DNA of 63,648 nt, taken from assembly GCA_003212275.1 (NCBI GenBank), contig QCQE01000005.1:1-63648 (forward strand), in the 5' to 3' direction. Positions 26,380 to 33,980 of the stretch are shown piece by piece; within the stretch, counting starts at the first letter, position 1, and the number at the start of each line of letters is the position of its first letter. Position numbers and translations under genes: made by a program. Below the pieces are notes generated by a model. That model was given only the letters and a program-made list of their open reading frames with translations, was not told the origin of the DNA and searched no databases. The DNA comes from Pelagibacteraceae bacterium AG-447-N18. GTDB taxonomy: Bacteria; Pseudomonadota; Alphaproteobacteria; Pelagibacterales; Pelagibacteraceae.

Positions 26380-26420
26380 CCTTTTTAGCAGTTTATGCCC
26401 GCAATAGGATCAAATCGGCA
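26380..26420 (-). promoter_or_regulatory. SAM-II riboswitch upstream of SAM-V (metY leader)
   Basis: The minus-strand core has P1 UGCC (26420-26417) / GGCA (26399-26396), loop GAUUUGAUCCUAUUGCG and the class-defining 3' strand GCUAAAAAGG. Loop UCCU can pair with AGGA to close the pseudoknot. It lies 5' of SAM-V, giving the tandem order known from Pelagibacter. A sequence 45-50 bases downstream (26362-26368) is complementary to CCGAUUU of the aptamer. I saw no U-tract terminator between the two aptamers. Confidence 0.82.
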
Positions 26421-26466
26421 ATACCTTTTTAACAGAATAGAGTTATTTTACAAGGTAAATATAAAA

Positions 26467-26494
26467 TTGACTTTAAACTTAATAATAGTATTAA
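26467..26494 (+). promoter_or_regulatory. Candidate promoter of rplM
   Basis: TTGACT (26467-26472), 16-base spacer, TATTAA (26489-26494), with the ATG at 26505. The start point would be within a few bases of the ATG, and no Shine-Dalgarno is seen, so rplM may be translated from a very short leader. Confidence 0.45.
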
Positions 26495-26504
26495 TCCTCG
26501 CTTA

Positions 26505-26963
26505 ATGACAAAATTTGTTAAAAAAAGCGAGCTTAATTCATCTTGGTTTGAAATTGATGCAAAAAATGCTGTTGTAGGAAGACTTGCAACAATTGTATCT
26601 AAAATCATTAGAGGAAAAAATAAAGCAACATACACTCCTCATATGGACACAGGAGATTTTGTAGTAGTCAAAAATATAGAGCATGCAAAATTTACTGGAA
26701 AAAAATTTCAAAATAAAAAATATTACAGACACACTGGCCATCCTGGAGGTATTAAAGAAACAACTCCAGAAAAATTACATGAAAAAAAACCGGGCGAGGC
26801 ATTAAAATTAGCAGTTAAAAGAATGTTACCAGGTGGTGTTTTAGGCAGAAAACAACTTACAAAACTTAAAATATACGCTGGTAACGATCATCCTCACTCA
26901 GCTCAAAACCCTAAAATAATTGAATTAGATAAGTTGAATAGCAAGAATATAGCAAGAAATTAA
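26505..26963 (+). CDS. rplM: 50S ribosomal protein L13
   Basis: 152 residues. L13 motifs: WFEIDAKNAVVGRLATIVSK, YTPHMDTGDFVVVKN, YYRHTGHPGG, and AVKRMLPGGVLGRKQL. Early-assembly large-subunit protein. Followed one base later by rpsI, the invariant pair. Divergent from the metY leader. Confidence 0.97.
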   Translation: MTKFVKKSELNSSWFEIDAKNAVVGRLATIVSKIIRGKNKATYTPHMDTGDFVVVKNIEHAKFTGKKFQNKKYYRHTGHPGGIKETTPEKLHEKKPGEALKLAVKRMLPGGVLGRKQLTKLKIYAGNDHPHSAQNPKIIELDKLNSKNIARN

Positions 26964-26964
26964 T

Positions 26965-27402
26965 ATGGAAAACGTTCAAACTTCATCAAAAACAACAAAA
27001 TTAAAACTTGATTTTAAGGATAGCAAATATGCAACCGGAAGAAGGAAAACATCTATTGCAAGAGTTTGGCTTAAAAAGGGTTCAGGAAAAATTTATGTTA
27101 ATGGCAAATTATACAATGAGTATTTTGCTAGTGAGAATCACAAAATGCAAATTACAAGACCTTTTGAATTGATTAATCAAGCTACAGATTATGATGTTAG
27201 ATGTAATGTTAAAGGTGGTGGTCCAACAGGACAAGCGGGGGCAATGGTACATGGAATTTCAAAAGCTTTAGTATTATTTGATGAAAGCTTTAAATCTACT
27301 CTCAGAACTGAGAAATTAACCACGAGAGACTCCAGGGCAGTTGAAAGAAAAAAACCTGGAAGAAGAAAAGCTAGAAGAAGCTTTCAGTTTTCTAAAAGAT
27401 AA
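26965..27402 (+). CDS. rpsI: 30S ribosomal protein S9
   Basis: 145 residues. S9 signature: YATGRRKTSIARVWL, VKGGGPTGQAGAMVHGISKA and the basic C-terminal tail GRRKARRSFQFSKR that reaches the P-site tRNA. The N-terminal ~15 residues are a lineage-specific extension. The stop is followed by a T8 run but no convincing hairpin. Confidence 0.97.
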   Translation: MENVQTSSKTTKLKLDFKDSKYATGRRKTSIARVWLKKGSGKIYVNGKLYNEYFASENHKMQITRPFELINQATDYDVRCNVKGGGPTGQAGAMVHGISKALVLFDESFKSTLRTEKLTTRDSRAVERKKPGRRKARRSFQFSKR

Positions 27403-27435
27403 TTTTTTTTTAATTTTTAACTGTTATAATAAGAA

Positions 27436-28458
27436 ATGCCTAAGCTAAATGTATTAGTCGCTGGATCAACTGGTTATATTGGTATCCAATTGATAAAATT
27501 GTTAAACAAACATAAATATGTAAAAATAAAGTATTTATGTGGAAACACATCAGTAGGAAAAAAAATTTCTTATTACGATAAGACCATTGGATTAAAAAAA
27601 TTACCCAAAATTGTAAAATTCAATAAAAAATTTTTGAATGAAATTGATGTTGTATTTACAGCACTTCCCAATGGAGAAGCACAAGTAATTTCAAAATATT
27701 TGAATAAACAGAACGTTTTAATTGATCTTGCCGCAGATTTTAGGCTTCAAAAAGCTTTAGATTACAAAAAATGGTATAAAAAAGATCATAAAGCAAAACA
27801 TAATATTAAGAATAGCATTTATTCTTTACCTGAAATCACAGGTAAAAAAGTTCAAGATTATAAAATTATTTCTTGTCCCGGATGTTATCCGACTTCTATT
27901 CTATTACCTTTAATACCTTTATTAAAAAATAGATTAATAAAAAGTCATAATATTATAATTGATTCAAAATCAGGATACTCTGGTGCTGGAAGAGGTGTAC
28001 ACAAAAAATATAAAGATAAAAATTTGTATGAGTCTTTAAGCGCTTATGGTGTTGCATCACACAGACATAATTCTGAAATTGAAGAAATGATAAAAAAATG
28101 TATTAAAGGAAATATTAAATTTGATTTTACTCCTCATTTATCGCCTATGTTTAGAGGTATTTTAAGCACAATTTATGTTGAACTTAATAAGACCTCTTCA
28201 GCATCAAAAATATTAAACACGTTGAAAAAATATTATAAAAAAGCAAATTTTATAAAAATATTAAATAAAGACAAATTAATAAGCACAAATGATGTAATTA
28301 ATACGAATAATTGCAATATATCTGTTTGTAAATCAAAAAATAAGAATAAGATAATTATACTTTCTGCTATTGATAATCTTATTAAAGGGGGAGCGGGTCA
28401 GGCAATACAAAATATGAATATGAAATTTAATTTCCCCAAAAATGCTGGTTTTAAATGA
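27436..28458 (+). CDS. argC: N-acetyl-gamma-glutamyl-phosphate reductase
   Basis: 340 residues. NADP fold GSTGYIGIQLIKLL at the N-terminus, catalytic Cys in SCPGCYPTS (~residue 150), and GYSGAGRG plus the HRHNSEIEE segment. Third step of arginine synthesis. It starts 33 bases after rpsI, consistent with the rplM-rpsI-argC order seen in alphaproteobacteria. Overlaps the small lipoprotein gene by 4 bases. Confidence 0.95.
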   Translation: MPKLNVLVAGSTGYIGIQLIKLLNKHKYVKIKYLCGNTSVGKKISYYDKTIGLKKLPKIVKFNKKFLNEIDVVFTALPNGEAQVISKYLNKQNVLIDLAADFRLQKALDYKKWYKKDHKAKHNIKNSIYSLPEITGKKVQDYKIISCPGCYPTSILLPLIPLLKNRLIKSHNIIIDSKSGYSGAGRGVHKKYKDKNLYESLSAYGVASHRHNSEIEEMIKKCIKGNIKFDFTPHLSPMFRGILSTIYVELNKTSSASKILNTLKKYYKKANFIKILNKDKLISTNDVINTNNCNISVCKSKNKNKIIILSAIDNLIKGGAGQAIQNMNMKFNFPKNAGFK

Positions 28459-28676
28459 ATAAATCATTATTTATAGTTCTCTTCATATTTTTAAATGCCT
28501 GTTCATTTAATACTGACTCTAAATATTGGAATGAGAAAAATGATAAAAAAAATGATAATAACAGATTGACCGAAATAATTAAAAAATCAAATGATATTAG
28601 ATTAATGACAATTGAAGAGTATGAAATTTATATTAATAATTATATCAAAAAAAGTAAATTTCCGGATATTAATTAA
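28455..28676 (+). CDS. Small putative lipoprotein
   Basis: 73 residues. An N-terminal hydrophobic signal ends in LNAC (Cys16), a lipobox, followed by a polar Asn/Lys/Asp-rich tail that ends in YIKKSKFPDIN. ATGA overlap with argC and a one-base overlap with hom indicate real translation. No family recognised. Function unknown. Confidence 0.65.
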   Translation: MNKSLFIVLFIFLNACSFNTDSKYWNEKNDKKNDNNRLTEIIKKSNDIRLMTIEEYEIYINNYIKKSKFPDIN

Positions 28677-29968
28677 TGAATAGAAATATAAATATTGCAC
28701 TAGTTGGATTGGGTCAGGTTGGAATATTTTTATATAATGAATTGATTTCAAAAAAGAGGGAAATCGAGACAAAAACTGGAAAAAGAATAAATATTGTAGC
28801 TATATCTGCTAAAAATAAAAATAAAAAAAGACGTTTCAATATAGATAAAAAAATTTTTTATTCAAATCCTTTAAAAATTTTTAAAGAAGAAAAAATAGAT
28901 ATTTTATTTGAATGTATTGGTTTATCTGATGGTATTTCTAAAAAAATAGTAGAACACGCTTTAAAAAATAAAGTAAATGTAATAACACCGAATAAAGCTT
29001 TAATTGCTAAACATGGGGATTATTTAGCGAAACTAGCTGAAATGAATAAAGTAAATCTAGAGTTCGAAGCTTCCGTTGCTGGGGGAATTCCAATTCTTCG
29101 AACTATTAAAGAGGGTTTGGCAACCAATACAATTAAAAAAGTTTATGGAGTCCTTAATGGGACAACTAACTATATTTTATCAGAGATGGAAAATAGCAAC
29201 GAAAGTTTTGAAAAAGTTTTAAAAAAAGCTCAGGTTCTTGGATATGCTGAGCCAGGTAATCCTAAATTAGATCTTAATGGCTTTGATGCTTTCGCTAAAA
29301 TTAGAATTTTATCAGCACTTTCATTTAATATCAAAATATCAAAAAGTAAGTGTATAATGGAAGGAATTGAAAATATTAAACTAGAAGATATTAAAATAGC
29401 AAACCAGCTAGGACTGAGGATAAAATTACTTGGGATTTCTGAAATTATTAATAATCAATTATTCGAAACAGTTCATCCATGTTTGGTGAGTAAAAACTCG
29501 TATATCGGAAATGTGAATGGTGTAATGAATGCGGTTATTACAGAAGGTAAACCAGTAGGTCAAAGTATTTTACAAGGAGAGGGGGCAGGTCCTGGACCAA
29601 CTTCATCATCCTTATTATCAGATTTACTATCAATTTTGAGAGGAAATATAAAACCCCCTTTTGGAATTTCTTATAATAAAAGAAAATCTATAAAACCCTT
29701 TAACAATCAAAATTATTCTAATTCATTATATCTTAGGTTTGAGGTTAAGGATAAACAGGGCGTTTTATCTTTAATAACAAATCGATTATCTAAATTTAAG
29801 ATCTCAGTAAAAAGAATCATCCAAACTCCTGATAAGAAAAATAAGAAGGCTACAATTGTTATTATAAGCCATAAAACTACTGAAAAAAATATAAAAAATT
29901 GTCTATCAATTTTTAAAAAAAATAAAAATATTCTCAAATTTCCAACTTTAATTAGACTTTATAATTAA
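28676..29968 (+). CDS. hom: Homoserine dehydrogenase
   Basis: 430 residues. NAD-binding GLGQVGIFLYNEL, the substrate/catalytic region GVLNGTTNYILSEM and GLDLNGFDAFAK-like motif, then a C-terminal ACT domain (~345-430, LYLRFEVKDKQGVLSLI). Reduces aspartate semialdehyde to homoserine for Thr and Met. The ACT domain suggests feedback inhibition, typically by threonine. It links functionally to metY in this window. Confidence 0.94.
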   Translation: MNRNINIALVGLGQVGIFLYNELISKKREIETKTGKRINIVAISAKNKNKKRRFNIDKKIFYSNPLKIFKEEKIDILFECIGLSDGISKKIVEHALKNKVNVITPNKALIAKHGDYLAKLAEMNKVNLEFEASVAGGIPILRTIKEGLATNTIKKVYGVLNGTTNYILSEMENSNESFEKVLKKAQVLGYAEPGNPKLDLNGFDAFAKIRILSALSFNIKISKSKCIMEGIENIKLEDIKIANQLGLRIKLLGISEIINNQLFETVHPCLVSKNSYIGNVNGVMNAVITEGKPVGQSILQGEGAGPGPTSSSLLSDLLSILRGNIKPPFGISYNKRKSIKPFNNQNYSNSLYLRFEVKDKQGVLSLITNRLSKFKISVKRIIQTPDKKNKKATIVIISHKTTEKNIKNCLSIFKKNKNILKFPTLIRLYN

Positions 29969-30870
29969 TGGATATTTATATAAAACTTTTTGAAGTTTTG
30001 TTTCCAGTATTCTTTGTTGTGGGTATTGGATATTATCTTGGTAAAAAAAATCCTAAAATTGACACTACATTTATCACTAATTTTGCTGCAAATGTTGGCA
30101 CACCAGCAATGATTATTTATGCATTAAATCCGGTAAATATATCGTTTACTATTTTCATTAACTATTTTTGGTACTATGCAATCGCAATCGTTGGGTTCAT
30201 TATTGTTGGAATAATCATATTATTTCTTTTAAATACTAAAGATATAATAAGAGAACTTCCGCCTTTAACAATGCCTAATACTGGTAATATGGGTTTACCA
30301 ATATGTTTATTCGCGTATGGTTCTCAAGGTCTTGGTGTTTCAGCTGCTATTTCTGCCTTAATTATTTTGTGTCACTTTACATTAGGTGTTTTTTTAGCAG
30401 ATAGAAAATTTAGTTTACAAGTCATACTAAAAAGCCCACCTTTTTATGCAATCATTATTGCCGTTTTTTTACTTTATTATGATTATGAACTTCCAGGATT
30501 TATAGAAAATACTACTTTTTTATTAATGTATGCAACAATATTTTTAATTTTGATGTCATTAGGAATAGCACTAACAAGACTTAAAGTTTTTTCACTTAAC
30601 AAGGCAATATTTTCTTCTTTAGGCCGAGTGATTGTTGGACCTATTATCGGTTATTTATTGATATTATATTTTGGTCTAGAAGGCTTTGCAGCTGGTGTAT
30701 TACTAATACAATGTTCAATGCCTAGCGCAGTTCTTAATTATCTTGTTGCATCAATTTATTCACCTAAAAAAATTGTTGATAGTGTTGCTAGTACAATTGT
30801 TGTGTCAACACTTATGTCTTTTATAACAATTCCAATTGTTGTATTCTTTGCTTTAAAATACTTTAATTAA
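29968..30870 (+). CDS. AEC-family (auxin efflux carrier-like) permease
   Basis: 300 residues with about ten membrane segments. AEC features: PVFFVVGIGYYLGKK near the N-terminus, an inverted repeat of five helices, TMPNTGNMGLPICLFAYG and the C-terminal CSMPSAVLNYLVASIY. Bacterial members move organic acids such as malonate/malate. Substrate here unknown. Start overlaps the hom stop. Confidence 0.83.
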   Translation: MDIYIKLFEVLFPVFFVVGIGYYLGKKNPKIDTTFITNFAANVGTPAMIIYALNPVNISFTIFINYFWYYAIAIVGFIIVGIIILFLLNTKDIIRELPPLTMPNTGNMGLPICLFAYGSQGLGVSAAISALIILCHFTLGVFLADRKFSLQVILKSPPFYAIIIAVFLLYYDYELPGFIENTTFLLMYATIFLILMSLGIALTRLKVFSLNKAIFSSLGRVIVGPIIGYLLILYFGLEGFAAGVLLIQCSMPSAVLNYLVASIYSPKKIVDSVASTIVVSTLMSFITIPIVVFFALKYFN

Positions 30871-30886
30871 TCTATATCCTTCTTAT

Positions 30887-31738
30887 ATGAAGGCTATTAC
30901 ATTTAATCTGTTAGCGTGGGTAATGCTTCCAATTATGGATGGTTTTGCTAAATATCTAAGTGCTGAATTACCTGTATTACAAATAACTTGGGCAAGATAT
31001 TTTTTTACTGTGGCGTTCACTTTCCCAATTATGTTTTTCTTTTTTCGGGAAAATCTAGTTTGGACTGACAAACCAAAACTACAATTTATAAGAGGCTTAA
31101 TACTTTTAACAGCAAATATTTGTTTCTTTTATGCCATTTCAGTAATCTCTTTAGCAAAAGCATTAACTTTAGCATTTGTTGCACCTTTGATTGTTACAGC
31201 TTTTTCTCCAATTTTTTTAGGTGAGAAGGTTGGATTTAGAAGATGGTCAGCTGTAATAATAGGATTTATAGGATCCTTGGTTGTTATAAGACCCGGTTTT
31301 GTAGAAATCAATTTAGCGAGTATTGCTGCGCTTGGAACAGGAATAATGTATGGATTTTATTTAATTATTACTCGTAAGTTAAGTACTTCAGACAACCCTT
31401 TATTAACTTTATTGTTAACCGGTGTAGTAGGGGCTGTTATTATTTCATGTGTAATGCCTTTTGTTTGGATCAAGCCAACAATTAATCAGTGGTCAATGAT
31501 GGCTGCGATTGGAGTATTTGCCTGTGTAGGTCATTTATTTTTAATATTATCTCTAAAATACGCTGATGCTTCAAAATTAGCTCCATTTAGTTACTTTGAG
31601 ATCATTACAAACATAATTATAGGTTATTATTTCTTTAGTGATTTCCCTGATAATTGGACTTTCTTAGGTTTGTTTATTATTGTATTAAGTGGTATCTACA
31701 TCTCAAGAAGAGAGAACTTAGTTAAAAAAGTAAAATAA
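30887..31738 (+). CDS. EamA/DMT-family permease
   Basis: 283 residues, ten hydrophobic helices in two EamA repeats (~1-135 and ~145-280). MLPIMDGFAKYLSAELPVLQ at the N-terminus and SLAKALTLAFVAPLIVTA fit alphaproteobacterial EamA transporters. The substrate cannot be read from the sequence. Last gene before a long non-coding stretch. Confidence 0.83.
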   Translation: MKAITFNLLAWVMLPIMDGFAKYLSAELPVLQITWARYFFTVAFTFPIMFFFFRENLVWTDKPKLQFIRGLILLTANICFFYAISVISLAKALTLAFVAPLIVTAFSPIFLGEKVGFRRWSAVIIGFIGSLVVIRPGFVEINLASIAALGTGIMYGFYLIITRKLSTSDNPLLTLLLTGVVGAVIISCVMPFVWIKPTINQWSMMAAIGVFACVGHLFLILSLKYADASKLAPFSYFEIITNIIIGYYFFSDFPDNWTFLGLFIIVLSGIYISRRENLVKKVK

Positions 31739-32112
31739 TAGGTAATAATTATTTACTATTATATAAAGTATTACATTAAGTATTGTTTATAAACTATTGT
31801 ATTTATTGAATTTAATTTAAAATAAAATAATACCAATTTTTGAATATTTTGGATTTTTTAATTTTATAATCACTTTAATATGCTCTGCAAAAGTGTAGAT
31901 TTATAGTGAATTATGAAAAATATCAAATAACCTTTTAAAATAGGGACTTTTTCCGATTGTGGTTATGAAAATTCCAAAAAAGTAGGGCAGTCTAAAAGCA
32001 TTGATATAGTTGAATAGTAGAGTGATGCACTAATTGAATATAGCATTTAAACGCCCATAGAGGGGTCTATTTTTAGTATAGGCTAATATATGGTACAACC
32101 GAAGGGTGAATT

Positions 32113-32157
32113 ATGTTATTTAGAAAGAAATCTCACAAAAAGGTAAAAAAGCTTTGA
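32113..32157 (+). CDS. Possible 14-residue basic peptide (leader-like)
   Basis: The ORF MLFRKKSHKKVKKL has AAGGG (32102-32106) six bases upstream as a ribosome-binding site and is followed by a hairpin. Half of its residues are Lys or Arg. Chance occurrence in AT-rich DNA cannot be excluded. Confidence 0.3.
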   Translation: MLFRKKSHKKVKKL

Positions 32158-32173
32158 TTTTACTCACTTTTTT
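32137..32173 (+). terminator. AT-rich hairpin with T-run after the small ORF
   Basis: AAAAAG-GTAAAA (32137-32148) pairs with TTTTAC (32158-32163) and CTTTTTT (32167-32173), with a three-base bulge. Low GC makes it a weak intrinsic terminator candidate. The loop contains the stop codon of the small ORF. Confidence 0.35.
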
Positions 32174-32198
32174 AACTTAAAAAATGTTTAAAATAGCT

Positions 32199-32474
32199 CT
32201 AAATAGCTACTTTTTCAGATCTTAGTAATTTGAGCTTTTGCTTGATTCCACCTCTACCAGAGTAACCTCCAAGAGCTCCATCAGATCTAATGACTCTATG
32301 ACAAGGTATTTTTGGGGCATATGGGTTTTTAGCACAAGCATTAGCCACAGCTCTGGCTGATTTAGGGCTTTTTATTGCAGTAGCAACTTGTTTATATGTT
32401 CTTATTTTACCTTTTGGTATAGTTTTGAGGTATTTCCAGACTTTTAATTGAAATTTAGTGCCTTTAAGATACAT
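32199..32474 (-). CDS. ogt: MGMT-family (Ogt/ATL-type) DNA alkyl-transfer protein
   Basis: 91 residues from the ATG at 32474, preceded by AGGA. A GTG at 32537 would extend it by 21 residues into the GC-rich block but has no ribosome-binding site. Seen: GTKFQLKVWKYLKTIPKGK, TYKQVATAI, the RAVANACAKNP helix-turn-helix with Arg finger, and active-site PCHRVI. It removes O6-alkyl groups from guanine using the Cys. Only the C-terminal DNA-binding/active domain is present, as in short homologs. Confidence 0.85.
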   Translation of the reverse strand: MYLKGTKFQLKVWKYLKTIPKGKIRTYKQVATAIKSPKSARAVANACAKNPYAPKIPCHRVIRSDGALGGYSGRGGIKQKLKLLRSEKVAI

Positions 32475-32530
32475 TTTTCCTGAGAAACCCCTGTTTCCTT
32501 GCACTTTTAAGGGTGCAAAGAACAGTTGTT

Positions 32531-32660
32531 TTGGCACGTCGTTGATGCGCTACCGCCATGCCTCCCGTTCTGCATGTTCAGCGATGCTTTGCAGAACTTT
32601 CTGCCCCTTGGATTTGTACCTCTCGGCTTTTGCCCAATTGGCCAGTTAAGGGTTGCCCCT
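32531..32660. other. GC-rich block (~55% GC) of unknown nature
   Basis: A hand count gives 71 G+C of 130, against roughly 30% around it. It contains nested inverted repeats (GCAGAA-AG-TTCTGC, and a competing GTTCTGC/GCAGAAC pair) and, on the minus strand, a stop-to-stop frame whose end reads KVLQSIAEHAEREAWR. No start codon precedes that frame. It is either a foreign gene remnant or a structured RNA. Confidence 0.55.
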
Positions 32661-32663
32661 TAA
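32646..32663. terminator. Perfect 7-bp stem-loop at the edge of the GC-rich block
   Basis: TTAAGGG-TTGC-CCCTTAA is a perfect hairpin. It lacks a T-tract on either side, so termination is uncertain. It could cap a structured RNA. Confidence 0.4.
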
Positions 32664-32758
32664 TTCATTAATACCTTAACAGATATGATTTTAAAGCTGT
32701 ATCACCTTTTAATTGATTCTGAAAATTTACAGAAATTCCTGTGAATATTGGGGATAAG

Positions 32759-32935
32759 TTAAGCTTTGAAAACTAAGATAAAATAGCTAATTAAAAATAA
32801 GATTGCCAAGATAGATAAAAAAATAGTTTCAATGCTTTTGCCATGATTTTTATATTGAATTGAACTTAAAATAATAAATCCCACAGAGGTAATTAAAAAC
32901 CATACAGCAGGAATTTCTCCATCAATTGAACCCAT
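32759..32935 (-). CDS. Small two-helix membrane protein
   Basis: About 58 residues from the ATG at 32935 (MGSIDGEIPAVWFLITSVGF); an upstream in-frame start adds 12 unsupported residues. Two transmembrane segments (~9-25 and ~36-55) are separated by QYKNHGKS. No family recognised. Divergent from the recombinase gene, with the inverted repeat at 32979-33013 lying between them. Could be chance, but hydrophobicity and length favour a gene. Confidence 0.45.
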   Translation of the reverse strand: MGSIDGEIPAVWFLITSVGFIILSSIQYKNHGKSIETIFLSILAILFLISYFILVFKA

Positions 32936-32978
32936 AATTTTTATATTTAAACTATTGACATTAAAAATCACTTGATAT

Positions 32979-33013
32979 ATTACTAGTGATAATTAATTGT
33001 TATCAATAGTAAT
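32979..33013. repeat. Near-perfect inverted repeat just upstream of the recombinase gene
   Basis: ATTACTAGTGATAA (32979-32992), 7-base spacer, TTATCAATAGTAAT (33000-33013). The 14-base arms differ at one position. Inner ATAA/TTAT borders with a 7-base centre match the geometry of tyrosine-recombinase core sites. It could equally be an operator. It ends 3 bases before the recombinase ATG. Confidence 0.75.
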
Positions 33014-33016
33014 TAT

Positions 33017-33970
33017 ATGAATGAACTGACAACAGACCTAAAATCGCTTCATGAAGCAACTTTAAATAACCTCAAAAGCTCTAAAGCGAAAAATACATTA
33101 AGAGCATATCAATCAGATTTTAAAGACTTTGTATCGTTTTGTGCTAAACATGGTTTTAATTCATTGCCATCAGAGCCAAAAATAGTGTCTTTATACCTAA
33201 CTCATCTTTCTAAAAATTCAAAAATCAGCACTTTAAGAAGAAGATTAGTGTCGATTAGCATGCTACATAAACTGAAAGGTCATTATTTAGATACTAAACA
33301 TCCAATTATTGTTGAAAATTTAATGGGAATAAAAAGGGTTAAAGGAAGCATTCAAAAAGGAAAAAAACCTATATTAATCAATCATTTAAAATTAATTATT
33401 AATGTAATAGATCAGCAAAAAATTGAAAATATAAAGAAGTTTAGAGACAAGTCAATTATTCTAGTGGGCTTTGGAGGTGGCTTTAGAAGATCTGAACTTA
33501 TTTCAATTGATTATGAAGATTTGGAATTTGTAACTGAGGGTCTTAAAATCACTATCAGAAGATCAAAAACTGATCAATTCGGTGAAGGAATGATCAAAGG
33601 ACTACCCTACTTTACTAATGAAAACTTTTGCCCTGTAGTCAATCTTAAAAAATGGCTAGAAATTTCTAAAATTAAATCTGGACCAATTTTTAGAAGATTT
33701 TCTAAAGGCTTATCTCTAACAGAAAAAAGATTAACCGATCAATCGGTAGTATTATTAATGAAAGAATATTTAGATTTAGCAGGCATAGAGAATAAAAATT
33801 TCGCGGGCCATAGTTTAAGATCTGGTTTTGCAACTGTTGCTGCAGAATCTGGTGCAGATGAAAGGAGTATAATGGCAATGACAGGTCATAAAACAACTCA
33901 AATGGTTAGAAGATATATCAAAGAAGCAAATATCTTTAAAAATAATGCACTAAATAAAATAAAAGTATAA
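33017..33970 (+). CDS. Tyrosine recombinase/integrase
   Basis: 317 residues. N-terminal SAM-like core-binding domain (~10-100, NTLRAYQSDFKDFVSFC) and C-terminal catalytic domain with all key residues: Arg157 (GFRRSEL), a Lys in RRSKTDQ, His265 and Arg268 (HSLRSGFA), His291 (TGHKT) and Tyr300 (RRYIKE). Sequence type is closer to integrases of mobile or accessory elements (GHKTTQMVRRYIK) than to XerC/XerD. Convergent with the glycosyltransferase gene 10 bases away. May act on the inverted repeat upstream or at a distant site. Confidence 0.9.
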   Translation: MNELTTDLKSLHEATLNNLKSSKAKNTLRAYQSDFKDFVSFCAKHGFNSLPSEPKIVSLYLTHLSKNSKISTLRRRLVSISMLHKLKGHYLDTKHPIIVENLMGIKRVKGSIQKGKKPILINHLKLIINVIDQQKIENIKKFRDKSIILVGFGGGFRRSELISIDYEDLEFVTEGLKITIRRSKTDQFGEGMIKGLPYFTNENFCPVVNLKKWLEISKIKSGPIFRRFSKGLSLTEKRLTDQSVVLLMKEYLDLAGIENKNFAGHSLRSGFATVAAESGADERSIMAMTGHKTTQMVRRYIKEANIFKNNALNKIKV

Positions 33971-33980
33971 AAACTTATAC

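Larger units (their letters stand above)
31739..32198. other. 460-base gap with no firm gene
   Basis: The longest non-coding stretch in the window. Its first bases form an AT-only stem-loop spanning the EamA stop (TAATAG 31736-31741 / CTATTA 31756-31761). The first half is very AT-rich. From about 31930 to 32110 the GC rises moderately and contains GGGG/CCC-type complementarity (ACGCCCATAGAGGGGT). It ends with a possible 14-codon ORF and hairpin. A structured RNA is possible but unproven. Confidence 0.5.

Noticed and set aside
27425-27430. TATAAT just before argC
   Set aside because: It is 5 bases from the ATG with no matching -35; such hexamers are frequent by chance in AT-rich DNA.
32458-32649. 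Plus-strand frame through the GC-rich block
   Set aside because: It overlaps the ogt start on the other strand and gives an Arg/Cys/Ser-rich sequence without domain-like features.
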